From NCBI RefSeq assembly GCF_020037125.1, contig NZ_JAIQDG010000027.1, positions 62,001 to 126,000 of the forward strand: a stretch of 64,000 nucleotides of DNA. The letters run 5' to 3'. The notes under the pieces are model-generated. The model did no database searches and was not told where the DNA came from. It saw only the letters and a program-made list of their open reading frames with translations. This stretch comes from Myxococcus sp. RHSTA-1-4 (GTDB lineage Bacteria > Myxococcota > Myxococcia > Myxococcales > Myxococcaceae). The translations under genes were made by a program, and so were the position numbers. Position 1 is the first letter of the stretch. Each line of letters opens with the position of its first letter. This document shows, piece by piece, positions 9,067 through 17,278 of the stretch.

Positions 9067-9120
9067 ACTAACACTTGATTTTCCCACGGAGTTTCTCCGC
9101 GTACCGGACCCGAGCCGAGC

Positions 9121-9146
9121 GCCCGGCATGTGGCTATAAGCCGGGC
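9121..9146 (+). promoter_or_regulatory. Inverted repeat enclosing a -10-like TATAAG, abutting the moeA start
   Basis: GCCCGGC (9121-9127) and GCCGGGC (9140-9146) are perfect arms with a 12-base loop. TATAAG (9135-9140) lies at the inner edge and the moeA ATG follows at 9147. If TATAAG is the -10 element, the transcript would begin at about the ATG itself. The repeat could be an operator or an RNA hairpin. Confidence 0.4.
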
Positions 9147-10382
9147 ATGAACGACGCCGCCGCCCCATTGTTGTCCGTCGAGGAGGCCCGCGCGCGGGTG
9201 CTGTCCCTGGCCTCCCCGCTGCCCTCCGAGTGGGTCCCCCTGGAGGCCGCCCTGGGCCGCGCCCTGGCCGACGACGTGACGGCTCAGCGCACCCTGCCTC
9301 CCTGGGACAACTCGGCCATGGACGGGTACGCGGTGCGCAGCGCGGACCTGGCGGCGCCCCCGCCGGTGCGGCTGGCGGTGGTGGAGACCGTCTATGCCGG
9401 CGCGGCGCCGAAGCGGGAGGTGGGGCCCGGGACGTGCGCGCGGATCATGACGGGAGCCCCCCTGCCGGCCGGGGCGGACGCGGTGGTGATGCGCGAGCGC
9501 ACGCGGCCGGTACCCGACGGCGGCGTGGACCGGGTGGACATCCTGGAGCCGGTGGGGCCGGGGAACTTCGTCCGCCCTCGGGGCGAGGACGCTCGGGAGG
9601 GCCAGGTGCTGCTGCCGCGGGGCACGCCGCTGGGTATTCCCGAATTGGGGCTGCTCTGGGCCCAGGGACTGGCGTCCGTGGCGGTGCCCCGGGCGCCCCG
9701 GGTGGCCCTCCTCTCCACCGGCGACGAGTTGTGCCGCGCGGACGAGGCGCCCCAGGGCCGCATCGTCGACACCAACGCCCCGTCGCTCGCGCTGGCGGTG
9801 CGGCGCGCGGGCGGGGTCCCCACCCTGCTGGGCATTGCCCGGGACACCCGCGATTCGGTGGAGGCGGCCCTGTCCCGGGTGGACGGCTTCGACGTGGTGC
9901 TCACCAGCGCGGGTGTATCCGTGGGCGAGCGGGACTACGTGAAGGAGGTGCTGGCGGCCCTGGGCGTGGAGCAGCACTTCTGGCGCGTGGCCATCAAGCC
10001 CGGCAAGCCGCTGCTGGTGGGCCGGCGAGCAGGCACCCTCTTCTTCGGGCTGCCCGGCAACCCCACCTCGTCGCTCGTCACCTTCGAGCTGTTCGTCCGC
10101 CCCGCCCTCCGCCGGCTGCTGGGCCTCGCCGACGTGGAGCCCGGCCGGGTGCCCGGGCGCCTGGACGGCCGCCTGTCCAAGCCCGCCGGCCTGGCCCACT
10201 TCGTCCGCGTCACGGCCGCCTGGAGGGAGGGCGGCCTCTGGGCACGGCCCCTCTCCACCCAGACGTCGGGTGTTCTGAGGTCTGCTGCGGCGGCCACCCA
10301 CCTGCTGCACTTTCCCAGGGAGGCCAACAGCCTGGCTCATGGGGACCCCGTGGAATTGCTTCCGCTCTCCTGGGTGGCCTGA
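9147..10382 (+). CDS. moeA: Molybdopterin molybdenumtransferase
   Basis: This 411-residue protein inserts molybdate into adenylylated molybdopterin, the last common step of molybdenum cofactor synthesis. The family signatures are PPWDNSAMDGYAV near residue 53, RIMTGAPLPAGADAVV near 100, the MoCF-type GDEL and IVDTNAP segments, and GLPGNPTSS near 300. Length is normal. The start lies immediately after an inverted repeat containing TATAAG, with no clear Shine-Dalgarno sequence, so a leaderless message is possible. The partner moaA is 22 kb away, so the pathway genes are dispersed. Confidence 0.93.
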   Translation: MNDAAAPLLSVEEARARVLSLASPLPSEWVPLEAALGRALADDVTAQRTLPPWDNSAMDGYAVRSADLAAPPPVRLAVVETVYAGAAPKREVGPGTCARIMTGAPLPAGADAVVMRERTRPVPDGGVDRVDILEPVGPGNFVRPRGEDAREGQVLLPRGTPLGIPELGLLWAQGLASVAVPRAPRVALLSTGDELCRADEAPQGRIVDTNAPSLALAVRRAGGVPTLLGIARDTRDSVEAALSRVDGFDVVLTSAGVSVGERDYVKEVLAALGVEQHFWRVAIKPGKPLLVGRRAGTLFFGLPGNPTSSLVTFELFVRPALRRLLGLADVEPGRVPGRLDGRLSKPAGLAHFVRVTAAWREGGLWARPLSTQTSGVLRSAAAATHLLHFPREANSLAHGDPVELLPLSWVA

Positions 10383-10501
10383 GGAACGGACGACCGGTCA
10401 CTGCATCCAATGGACCGAGCGCGCGGAAAAGCTCTGAGGCTGCCTTGACTTGCGACCGTGGGGACTCCTAACAGGGGGCCCTGCACCGGAGACAACTCGA
10501 C

Positions 10502-11176
10502 ATGTCGGATACTCGCTCACCCCAGGTCCTTCCGACCCGAAAGCACACGCAGCACCTGGAGCGGTTCTCGGAGGCGGACGTGCCCACCGCGCGTGGGACG
10601 CTGCGGACCATCGTCTTCCGGGACAAGCGCAACGGCCGGGAGCACGTGGCACTCGTCGTTGGCGACGTGAAGGGCATGGAGGGGGTGCCGGTGCGCATCC
10701 ACTCGGAGTGCCTGACGAGCGAGGTCTTCGGCAGCCTGAAGTGCGACTGCCGCCAGCAGCTGGACCGGGCACTGGATTTCATCACCCAGGGTGGATTGGG
10801 GGTCGTCCTGTACCTGCGCCAGGAAGGCCGGGGCATCGGGCTGGGGAACAAGATCAAGGCCTACGCCCTGCAGGCCAAGGGGCTGGATACCTACGAGGCC
10901 AACAGGCAACTGGGCTTCGCGGACGACCTGCGCACCTACGACATCGCGGCGGAGATGCTGCGGAACCTCGATGTGCGCTCGGTGGACCTCATCACCAACA
11001 ACCCGCTGAAGATCGCGGGCATGGTGGAAGAGGGCATCCCCGTCCGGCGCCGAATCCCTTCCCGGACGGAGCACAATCCGCATAACGTCGACTACCTGAG
11101 GACAAAGCGTGAGCGTACGGGGCACCTGATTGAGCTCTTCGCCGAGGACGACGACACGGAAGCCAAAGCCGGCTGA
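10502..11176 (+). CDS. ribA: GTP cyclohydrolase II
   Basis: This 224-residue enzyme opens the imidazole ring of GTP to start riboflavin synthesis. The zinc-binding region HSECLTSEVFGSLKCDCRQQ carries the three cysteines. The catalytic segment RQEGRGIGL and the later NNPLKI motif are intact. It is a stand-alone RibA without a RibB domain. The 3' end overlaps the following MBL-fold gene by 47 bases if that gene uses its TTG start, which suggests co-transcription. Confidence 0.93.
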   Translation: MSDTRSPQVLPTRKHTQHLERFSEADVPTARGTLRTIVFRDKRNGREHVALVVGDVKGMEGVPVRIHSECLTSEVFGSLKCDCRQQLDRALDFITQGGLGVVLYLRQEGRGIGLGNKIKAYALQAKGLDTYEANRQLGFADDLRTYDIAAEMLRNLDVRSVDLITNNPLKIAGMVEEGIPVRRRIPSRTEHNPHNVDYLRTKRERTGHLIELFAEDDDTEAKAG

Positions 11177-12059
11177 GAAGCCGCCCGCGCGGCGGAGGAA
11201 TGCCGTCGCGCGCAATCAGGCCCGCGTGCCCTTCGAGGTGCGCTTCTGGGGCGTGCGCGGCTCCATCCCCTCGCCCGGCCCGCGGACGAAGCGCTACGGC
11301 GGAAACACGCCGTGCGTGGAGCTGCGCTGCGGAGACGAGCTGCTCATCTTCGACATGGGCTCGGGAGTGCGGGCGCTGGGTGACGCGCTGCTGGCCGCGG
11401 CGAAGCCGGTGCGCGCCTCCATCTTCATCTCGCACTACCACTACGACCACCTGCAGGGGCTGCCCTTCTTCGGCCCCATCTTCGTGCCCACCAACGCCTT
11501 CACGTTGCACGGCTCGCCGCGCAACGGCCAGACGCTGAAGCAGATTCTCGGCGGGCAGATGGTGCAGCCCTACCATCCGGTGACGGCGGAGGGGGTGTTC
11601 CGGGCGCAGCTCACGTACCGGGATTTGTCGGCGACGGAGACGCTCGAGGTGGGCCCGGCGAAGGTGAGCATGCTGGAGCTGAACCACCCGGGCGGCAACC
11701 TGGGCTACCGCGTGGACTGCGGGGGCCGCTCGGTGGTGTACGCCACGGACGTGGAGCACGGCAGCGCGTTGGACTCGGGGTTCTTCGAGTTCGCGCGCGG
11801 GGCGGACCTGCTCATCTACGACTCCATGTACACGGAGGACGAGTACCACGGCCGCTGCGGGCCGGCCCGCACGGGCTGGGGTCACTCCACGTGGCAGGCC
11901 GCGGTGCACGCGGCGGACGCGGCCGAGGTGAAGACGCTGGTGCTCTTCCACCATGACCCGTCGCGCGACGACGCCGGCATGGACAAGCTGCTGCGTCAGG
12001 TGCGCAAGCACCGCCCCGAGGCCATCGCCGCCAAGGAGTCCATGGTCATCAAGCTGTAG
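11130..12059 (+). CDS. MBL-fold metallohydrolase
   Basis: This protein of about 309 residues has the metallo-beta-lactamase fold. FWGVRGSIPSPGP starts the domain, and the metal-binding SHYHYDHLQG motif (HxHxDH) is near residue 108. Further metal ligands are likely in NHPGGN, YATDVEH and FHHDP. The FWGVRGS-type opening is typical of proteins annotated as class II cyclic-nucleotide phosphodiesterase-like or ribonuclease Z-like hydrolases, and the substrate cannot be read from sequence. The start is uncertain. TTG at 11130 lies inside ribA with a GGGG-type site, and GTG at 11226 begins just before the domain. Its stop overlaps the stop of the opposing lipB gene by 11 bases. Confidence 0.8.
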   Translation: MSSSPRTTTRKPKPAEKPPARRRNAVARNQARVPFEVRFWGVRGSIPSPGPRTKRYGGNTPCVELRCGDELLIFDMGSGVRALGDALLAAAKPVRASIFISHYHYDHLQGLPFFGPIFVPTNAFTLHGSPRNGQTLKQILGGQMVQPYHPVTAEGVFRAQLTYRDLSATETLEVGPAKVSMLELNHPGGNLGYRVDCGGRSVVYATDVEHGSALDSGFFEFARGADLLIYDSMYTEDEYHGRCGPARTGWGHSTWQAAVHAADAAEVKTLVLFHHDPSRDDAGMDKLLRQVRKHRPEAIAAKESMVIKL

Positions 12060-13146
12060 CCGCGGCGCCCTTCCCGGCCACCGCGCGCTTCACCGTCTCG
12101 CGCAGGCCGCGGAAGGGCAGCCGCTCCAGGGCCGTGGGCACGTCCACCCACTCGAAGGCGTCGTGCTCGGGGCCCAGGCGCACCTGGGCGTCCGGGGCGC
12201 AGTGGACGGCGAAGGCGTGCTCCTCCACCAGCTTCGGCGGCAGCGCCTCGCCCAGGGCGAAGGCATGGCGGTAGTCCAGGTCCACCGGCGTCACGCGCAG
12301 CCCCGTCTCCTCCTCCAGCTCGCGAGCGGCGGCCCGGGCGGGGGACTCGCCGGGCTCCACGCGGCCGGTGAGGACCTGCCAGAAGCCCCCGCGCTCCGGG
12401 GTGCGGCGCACGAGCAGCACGCGGGCCTCCGGGCCGTGGCCGCGCACCACCGCGACACTCACCGTCTTCATGGGCTCGGGCGCGTCCACGCGCTGGCTGT
12501 CGAAGACGGCGCAGAAGCTGTCGGCGATGGCCTCCTCCACCTCCGCCATGGGGATGGGGTGGCCCAGCTCGCGCTGCATGGAGGTGACGCCGGCCTCGCG
12601 GATGCCGCAGGGGACGATGAGCTGGAAGTGCTCCAGGCGCGTGTTCACGTTGAGCGCGAAGCCGTGCGTGGTGAGCCAGCGGGAGAGGTGCACGCCAATG
12701 GCGGCGATCTTCCGCGCGTCCGGTGAGCCCTCCTCGCCAATCCACACACCGGGCCACTTGGGGATGGGGCCGGCGGTGATGCCCCACCGGGCGAGCACCT
12801 GCATGACGGAGCGCTCCACGTCGCGCACGTAGCGGCGCACGTCGTGGCGCTCCGGCGGGAGCAGGAAGATGGGGTAGCCCACGAGCTGGCCGGGGCCGTG
12901 GTAGGTGACGTCGCCGCCGCGGTTGGTCTCGAAGACCTCCGCGCCCTCGGTGGCGAGGCGCTCGTCGCTGGCGACGATGTTCTCGCGCTTCGCGGCGCGG
13001 CCCAGCGTGAGGACGGGCGGGTGCTCCAGCAGCAACAGCACGTCGCCGGACAGCCCCTGGCGGCGCGACTCACTGAAGAGGCGCATCAGCTCGAGGCCGT
13101 CGTCGTACTCGACCCGGCCGAGCCGGTAGACGGTGATGGTGTTCAC
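12049..13146 (-). CDS. lipB: Octanoyltransferase LipB fused to a Nudix hydrolase
   Basis: Residues 1 to about 225 form LipB, which moves octanoyl groups from acyl carrier protein to lipoyl domains. RGGDVTYHGPGQLVGYP, the conserved lysine in ARKIAAIG and the catalytic cysteine in VPCGIREAG are all present. From about residue 240 a complete Nudix domain follows, with the Nudix box GRVEPGESPARAAARELEEE. Nudix enzymes hydrolyse nucleoside diphosphate derivatives, and the substrate of this one is unknown. LipB alone is normally 210-240 residues, so this 365-residue protein is a fusion. The GTG start at 13146 follows GGAAGGGGA and overlaps the upstream gene's stop as GTGA. The neighbours E2, lipA and lpdA fit a lipoylation role. 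Confidence 0.9.
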   Translation of the reverse strand: MNTITVYRLGRVEYDDGLELMRLFSESRRQGLSGDVLLLLEHPPVLTLGRAAKRENIVASDERLATEGAEVFETNRGGDVTYHGPGQLVGYPIFLLPPERHDVRRYVRDVERSVMQVLARWGITAGPIPKWPGVWIGEEGSPDARKIAAIGVHLSRWLTTHGFALNVNTRLEHFQLIVPCGIREAGVTSMQRELGHPIPMAEVEEAIADSFCAVFDSQRVDAPEPMKTVSVAVVRGHGPEARVLLVRRTPERGGFWQVLTGRVEPGESPARAAARELEEETGLRVTPVDLDYRHAFALGEALPPKLVEEHAFAVHCAPDAQVRLGPEHDAFEWVDVPTALERLPFRGLRETVKRAVAGKGAAATA

Positions 13147-14663
13147 GAAGTCCCCTTCCGCCGGCCCTTGCGAGGCGAGGCCGGCTTCGCCGCGTTCTCC
13201 AGGCCCCACGTCCCCGCGGGCACCCGGCTGAGGAGGGCATGCAGTTCATGGCCGGCGCGCGGCGAGCGCACGGCCTCCGCCGCGAAGGCGGCGAGCACGT
13301 CCTCGGAGAGAGGGACCGCCGGCTCGCGCAGGGCCAGCCGCCGCCGGGCGATCTCCATGTAATCGGCCTGGGTGGGCGCGTGCAGCGGAAGCAGCACCTG
13401 CACGTGCTCCAGCAAGCTCACGGGCACGGCGCCGCGTACGGACTGGGTCAGCACGGCCGTGGTGGGGACCGGAACGCGGCTGGAGTCGTTGCGCAGCACG
13501 GGGCCCCGGGTGTCCGGGCAGAGGCCTCGCGCGCTGAGGAGCACCAGGTGGCGCGGGTGGCGGGCCAGGAAGGCGGCGAGCGTCGCCTGGGCCGCGGCGT
13601 CCAGGCGGTCCACGTCCTCGACGAGGAGCGGCCGAGGCGGAGGGGCCTGCTCCAGCGCGGAGATGGAGATGAGCACGCCCCGTTCCTGCCGCTGGAGCTG
13701 CTGGAACCAGACGCTCTTGCCACAGCCCTCGGGGCCCACGGCGAGCAGACACCGCGCGCCGGCCTGGAGTGCCCCGTCGAGCAGCCCGCGGGCCTCCGCC
13801 TGGCCCACCAGTTCCATGAAGGCACCGGAGGGCTCCATGGGGCGCGGGCGCGCGGGAGGCGACGCGGGCGAGACGTCGCCCAGCAGCGAGAGCGACTCGG
13901 ACAGGCAGCCCTTGCAGATGAAGGCTCCGGCGGGGCCGGCGACGAGGTCGCCCACCTCGGCACGGGGGCGGCAGCAGAAGGAGCACCAGGCGTCCAGCGC
14001 CGCGTCCGCGCGTGTCGGCCCCCGGTCGATGAGGCGCTTCTCTCGCCGGCGCCGGGGTGGGGTGTCCGGGCTGCCGTCCTCCGCGAGGGCACTCCCCTGC
14101 CCCTCCGCCGCGAAATCAGGCGCGGCCACCGAGGCCGCCGCCGGAGGAATGCCGGCCCCACCCGCTCGGGCCACCTCGGAGACATCCACCGACGCGGCGA
14201 CGCGCGCGAGCTGAACCTCCAGCCGCTGCAGGTCCTCCGCCACCTCGGTCTCGATGACCCACGTCTTGACCTCGCCCTGTCCCTCCAGGGAGTCCACGGC
14301 CATGCCGGCCTCGCGCAGGGCGTCCTCGATGAGCCGCTGTCTGAGGACCCGCTCCGGCAGGGGCTCCGCTTCCAGCGAGCGCTCCAGCTCCGATGCCAGC
14401 CGGGAGTCCTCGTCGTCCTCCTGCCGTGGGCGGGCGAGCAGGGTCTCCGGCATCCACTCCAGCCGGTTCACCTCCTCGGCGATGTCCACACGGCTGCCGT
14501 CCAGCTTGCGAGCGTGACGCAGGAGCTGCAGCGCACGGGGCGCGTTGCCGGCCTTCCGGTAGGCTTCCGCCGCCTTCTGGAGGTACTCCACCGCGCGCGC
14601 GACGTCCCCCTGAATCTCGGCGGACTGGGCGGCGCGGAGCAGGTCGCGAGGGTTGTCGGCCAT
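13143..14663 (-). CDS. TPR-like / ClpX-type zinc-finger / P-loop ATPase-like protein
   Basis: This 506-residue protein starts with TPR-like helices (residues about 5-60). An acidic region and a long linker follow. A four-cysteine finger (CSFCCRPRAEVGDLVAGP, then FICKGCLSE) lies near residue 228 and closely resembles the N-terminal ClpX zinc domain. A nucleotide-binding region comes next, with Walker A GPEGCGKS near 310 and a Walker B-like LLVEDVD near 345. ClpX C4 fingers bind substrates and adaptors. There is no ClpX pore loop or ClpP-binding loop that I can see, so this is not ClpX itself. The gene overlaps lipB by four bases and sits downstream of E2. Its role is unknown, and a chaperone or adaptor is a guess. 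Confidence 0.65.
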   Translation of the reverse strand: MADNPRDLLRAAQSAEIQGDVARAVEYLQKAAEAYRKAGNAPRALQLLRHARKLDGSRVDIAEEVNRLEWMPETLLARPRQEDDEDSRLASELERSLEAEPLPERVLRQRLIEDALREAGMAVDSLEGQGEVKTWVIETEVAEDLQRLEVQLARVAASVDVSEVARAGGAGIPPAAASVAAPDFAAEGQGSALAEDGSPDTPPRRRREKRLIDRGPTRADAALDAWCSFCCRPRAEVGDLVAGPAGAFICKGCLSESLSLLGDVSPASPPARPRPMEPSGAFMELVGQAEARGLLDGALQAGARCLLAVGPEGCGKSVWFQQLQRQERGVLISISALEQAPPPRPLLVEDVDRLDAAAQATLAAFLARHPRHLVLLSARGLCPDTRGPVLRNDSSRVPVPTTAVLTQSVRGAVPVSLLEHVQVLLPLHAPTQADYMEIARRRLALREPAVPLSEDVLAAFAAEAVRSPRAGHELHALLSRVPAGTWGLENAAKPASPRKGRRKGTS

Positions 14664-14747
14664 ACGCGGAGAGCCTAATCGTCCCGGGGCACCGGCGCGC
14701 GGCTCCCCAGGGTGGCGGGCAGCTCCATGCGCTGCCCGGCCAGGTAC

Positions 14748-14777
14748 CCGGGCGGCCGGGGAAGCAGAGCCGCCCGG
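14748..14777 (-). terminator. Strong GC hairpin after the E2 gene
   Basis: CCGGGCGGC (14748-14756) and GCCGCCCGG (14769-14777) pair perfectly over nine bases with a 12-base loop. It lies just beyond the E2 stop at 14791. There is no T-run. Confidence 0.45.
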
Positions 14778-14790
14778 TCTTACTCTCACC

Positions 14791-16080
14791 TCAAGCCATG
14801 GCCAGGAACAGCAGGTCCGGCTTCTCCAGGTACTTGATGACCTCGTAGACGAAGTCCGCCGCCACCGAGCCGTCGATGATGCGGTGGTCGCAGGACAGCG
14901 ACAGGTTCATCATGTCGCGCACCACCACCTGGCCGTCCTTCACCGCCGGGCGCTGCTTCAGCTTGTGCACGCCCATGATGCCCACCTCGGGGTGGTTGAT
15001 GATGGGCGTGGCGAACAGGCCGCCGCTCTGGCCGAGCGACGTAATCGTGAAGGTGCCGCCCGTCAGCTCCTCCATCTTCAGCTTCCGCTCGCGCGCGGCG
15101 GCGCCCAGGCGTGCCGTCTCCTGAGCCAGCTCGGCCAGCGTCAGCCGGTCCGCGTCCTTCACCACCGCCACGGTGAGGCCGTCCGGCGTCGCCACCGCCA
15201 TGCCGATGTTGTACTCGCCGCGCACCACCAGCTCCTGCGTGGTCTCGTCGAAATTGGCGTTCAGGTGCGGGAACTTCTTCAGCGCGGCGATGGTCGCCTT
15301 GATGATGAACGGCAGGTAGTTGAGCTTCGTGCCGTCCCCGGCCGCCGCGAGCTGCTTGTTGAGCCGCGCGCGCAGGGCCACCAGCTCCGTGGCGTCCACT
15401 TCCTCCACGAAGGCGAAGTGCGGCATCGTGAACTTCGACCGCACCATCTTCTCGGCGATCTTCTTGCGCAGGCCGCGGAGCGGAATCCGCTCGTCCGCCC
15501 GGCCGGAAGCCACCGGCGGGGCCGCGGGACGCGCCTGCTGCGGGGCCGCCGGCGCCACCACGTTCTTCTGGGCGCCACCCTCCAGCGCCGCCACGACGTC
15601 CGCCTTCGTCACCCGCCCCTGCGGGCCGCTGCCCGCGATGGCCGACAGGTCCAGGCCGTGCTCGCGCGCCATGCGGCGCGTCACCGGAGTCGCCAGCACC
15701 TTGGTGGCCGAGGCCGGCGCGCCCGCGCCATTGCCCGTCGCGGCAGCCGCCGCCGGAGCCGCACCCGCCGCGGGCGCCGAGACGGGAGCCGCCGCCGCGC
15801 CGTGCGCGCCATGACCCGCGGCCTGCACCGGCGCCGCGCCTTCAATCTCCAGGGTGACCAGGAGCTGGTGCACCTTGGCCATGTCGCCCTCCTTGCCGTG
15901 CGTCTTCACGACACGGCCCGCCTTGGGGCTGGGGACGGTGACGGTGGCCTTGTCCGTCATGACCTCGGCGAGCACCTGGTCCTCCTTGACCATGTCGCCT
16001 TCCTTCACGTGCCACTTCACCAGCTCGCCCTCCATCACGCCTTCGCCGAGGTCGGGGAGCTTGAATTCGAAAGTCGCCAT
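14791..16080 (-). CDS. Dihydrolipoamide acyltransferase, E2 of a 2-oxoacid dehydrogenase complex
   Basis: This 429-residue protein has one lipoyl domain (residues 1-80, lipoylated lysine in MTDKATVTVPSP) and an Ala/Pro/Gly-rich linker. A peripheral-subunit binding domain follows near 145-180 (LATPVTRRMAREHGLDLSAI). The catalytic domain ends with the active-site motif CDHRIIDGS. The gene lies upstream of the zinc-finger ATPase gene and lipB, downstream of lipA and near lpdA, so lipoyl synthesis and use are grouped. Whether the complex is pyruvate or branched-chain specific cannot be decided because no E1 genes are in the window. ATG at 16080 was chosen over an upstream start because MATFEFKLPDLGEG is the normal beginning. 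Confidence 0.9.
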   Translation of the reverse strand: MATFEFKLPDLGEGVMEGELVKWHVKEGDMVKEDQVLAEVMTDKATVTVPSPKAGRVVKTHGKEGDMAKVHQLLVTLEIEGAAPVQAAGHGAHGAAAAPVSAPAAGAAPAAAAATGNGAGAPASATKVLATPVTRRMAREHGLDLSAIAGSGPQGRVTKADVVAALEGGAQKNVVAPAAPQQARPAAPPVASGRADERIPLRGLRKKIAEKMVRSKFTMPHFAFVEEVDATELVALRARLNKQLAAAGDGTKLNYLPFIIKATIAALKKFPHLNANFDETTQELVVRGEYNIGMAVATPDGLTVAVVKDADRLTLAELAQETARLGAAARERKLKMEELTGGTFTITSLGQSGGLFATPIINHPEVGIMGVHKLKQRPAVKDGQVVVRDMMNLSLSCDHRIIDGSVAADFVYEVIKYLEKPDLLFLAMA

Positions 16081-16173
16081 GGGGTCGTCGTCTTTCCGTG
16101 AGGGCTGGGGTGTGCGTCCGGCCACGAATCGAGCGGTGGCCTGGACGAAGGTCAGGGAAGTGTCAGGCCCGGC

Positions 16174-17103
16174 TCAGCCGAGGCGTTCGATGCGCTCGCG
16201 CTCCATCAGTCCCTTCATGAAGAACTCGGCCGCGCGGTAGCTGGAGCGGACGAGCGGACCGGAGGCGACGTAGAGGAAGCCGTAGGACTCGGCCAGCGTC
16301 TTGTACGCCTCGAACTGGGCCGGGGTGACGAAGCGCTCCACGCGCAGGTGGTACTGCGAGGGCTGGAGGTACTGGCCCAGCGTGAGCACGTCCACGCCCA
16401 CGCCGCGCAGGTCCTTGAAGGTCTGCTCCAGCTCCGCGTCCGTCTCGCCCAGGCCCACCATGACGGAGGTCTTGGTGTACAGGCCCTCGGGGCGGTTCTT
16501 CAGGTACTCCAGCACGCGCAGGGACTGGCGGTACGTGGCGCGGCGGTCTCTCACGGTGGGGGTGAGGCGCTCCACCGTCTCCACGTTGTGGGCCACCACG
16601 TGCGGCTTCGCCTCGGCCACCGTGGCCAGGTCCTTCTCCACGCCCTTGAAGTCGGGGATGAGCACCTCGACGAGCGTCTTGGGGCTCTCGCGGCGCAGCT
16701 CGCGGATGGCGGAAGCGAAGTGGCTGGCGCCACCGTCCGGCCGGTCGTCACGGTTCACCGAGGTGACGACGATGTACTCCAGGTCCATCTCCTTCACCGC
16801 CTGGGCCAGGTGGATGGGCTCCATCGGGTCCAGCGGCGGGGGCGCACCCACCTTCACATGGCAGAAGCGGCAGGCGCGGGTGCAGACCTCGCCCATCAGC
16901 ATCACCGTGGCGGTGCCGCCGCCCCAGCACTCGGCGATGTTCGGGCAGCGGGCCTCCTCGCACACCGTGGCCAGCTTCGTGCGCTTCACGATGGCTCTGA
17001 CCCGCTCGTACCCCTCGCCATGCGGGAGCCGCACCTTCAGCCATTCCGGCTTGCGGGTGGTCTCAGTCACCTGGGGAAGCGGGAACCGATCGGGAGTCGC
17101 CAT
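16174..17103 (-). CDS. lipA: Lipoyl synthase
   Basis: This 309-residue radical SAM enzyme inserts two sulfurs into octanoyl groups on lipoyl domains. It has both iron-sulfur cluster signatures: the auxiliary-cluster cysteines in TVCEEARCPNIAEC and the radical SAM CTRACRFC. The C-terminal serine ligand is in VRSSYRA. Length and order are normal. It lies 93 bases upstream of E2 on the same strand, so it probably shares its transcript. Confidence 0.95.
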   Translation of the reverse strand: MATPDRFPLPQVTETTRKPEWLKVRLPHGEGYERVRAIVKRTKLATVCEEARCPNIAECWGGGTATVMLMGEVCTRACRFCHVKVGAPPPLDPMEPIHLAQAVKEMDLEYIVVTSVNRDDRPDGGASHFASAIRELRRESPKTLVEVLIPDFKGVEKDLATVAEAKPHVVAHNVETVERLTPTVRDRRATYRQSLRVLEYLKNRPEGLYTKTSVMVGLGETDAELEQTFKDLRGVGVDVLTLGQYLQPSQYHLRVERFVTPAQFEAYKTLAESYGFLYVASGPLVRSSYRAAEFFMKGLMERERIERLG

Positions 17104-17278
17104 GGGTCGCGGGCCTTCTATGGGTTGGGCGAAAGACGTTCAAGGGGAAGCCACTAACGCGAGGCGTCACCCCCCGCCAGCCGCTTGCCTGTTGTCGTCT
17201 CCCTACTAATGCCCTCGAGGCGGGCAGGCAGCCCGGGCGGGGGAGGCACCGCCACGCCTGGATGCCCAGGCTGAGGGC

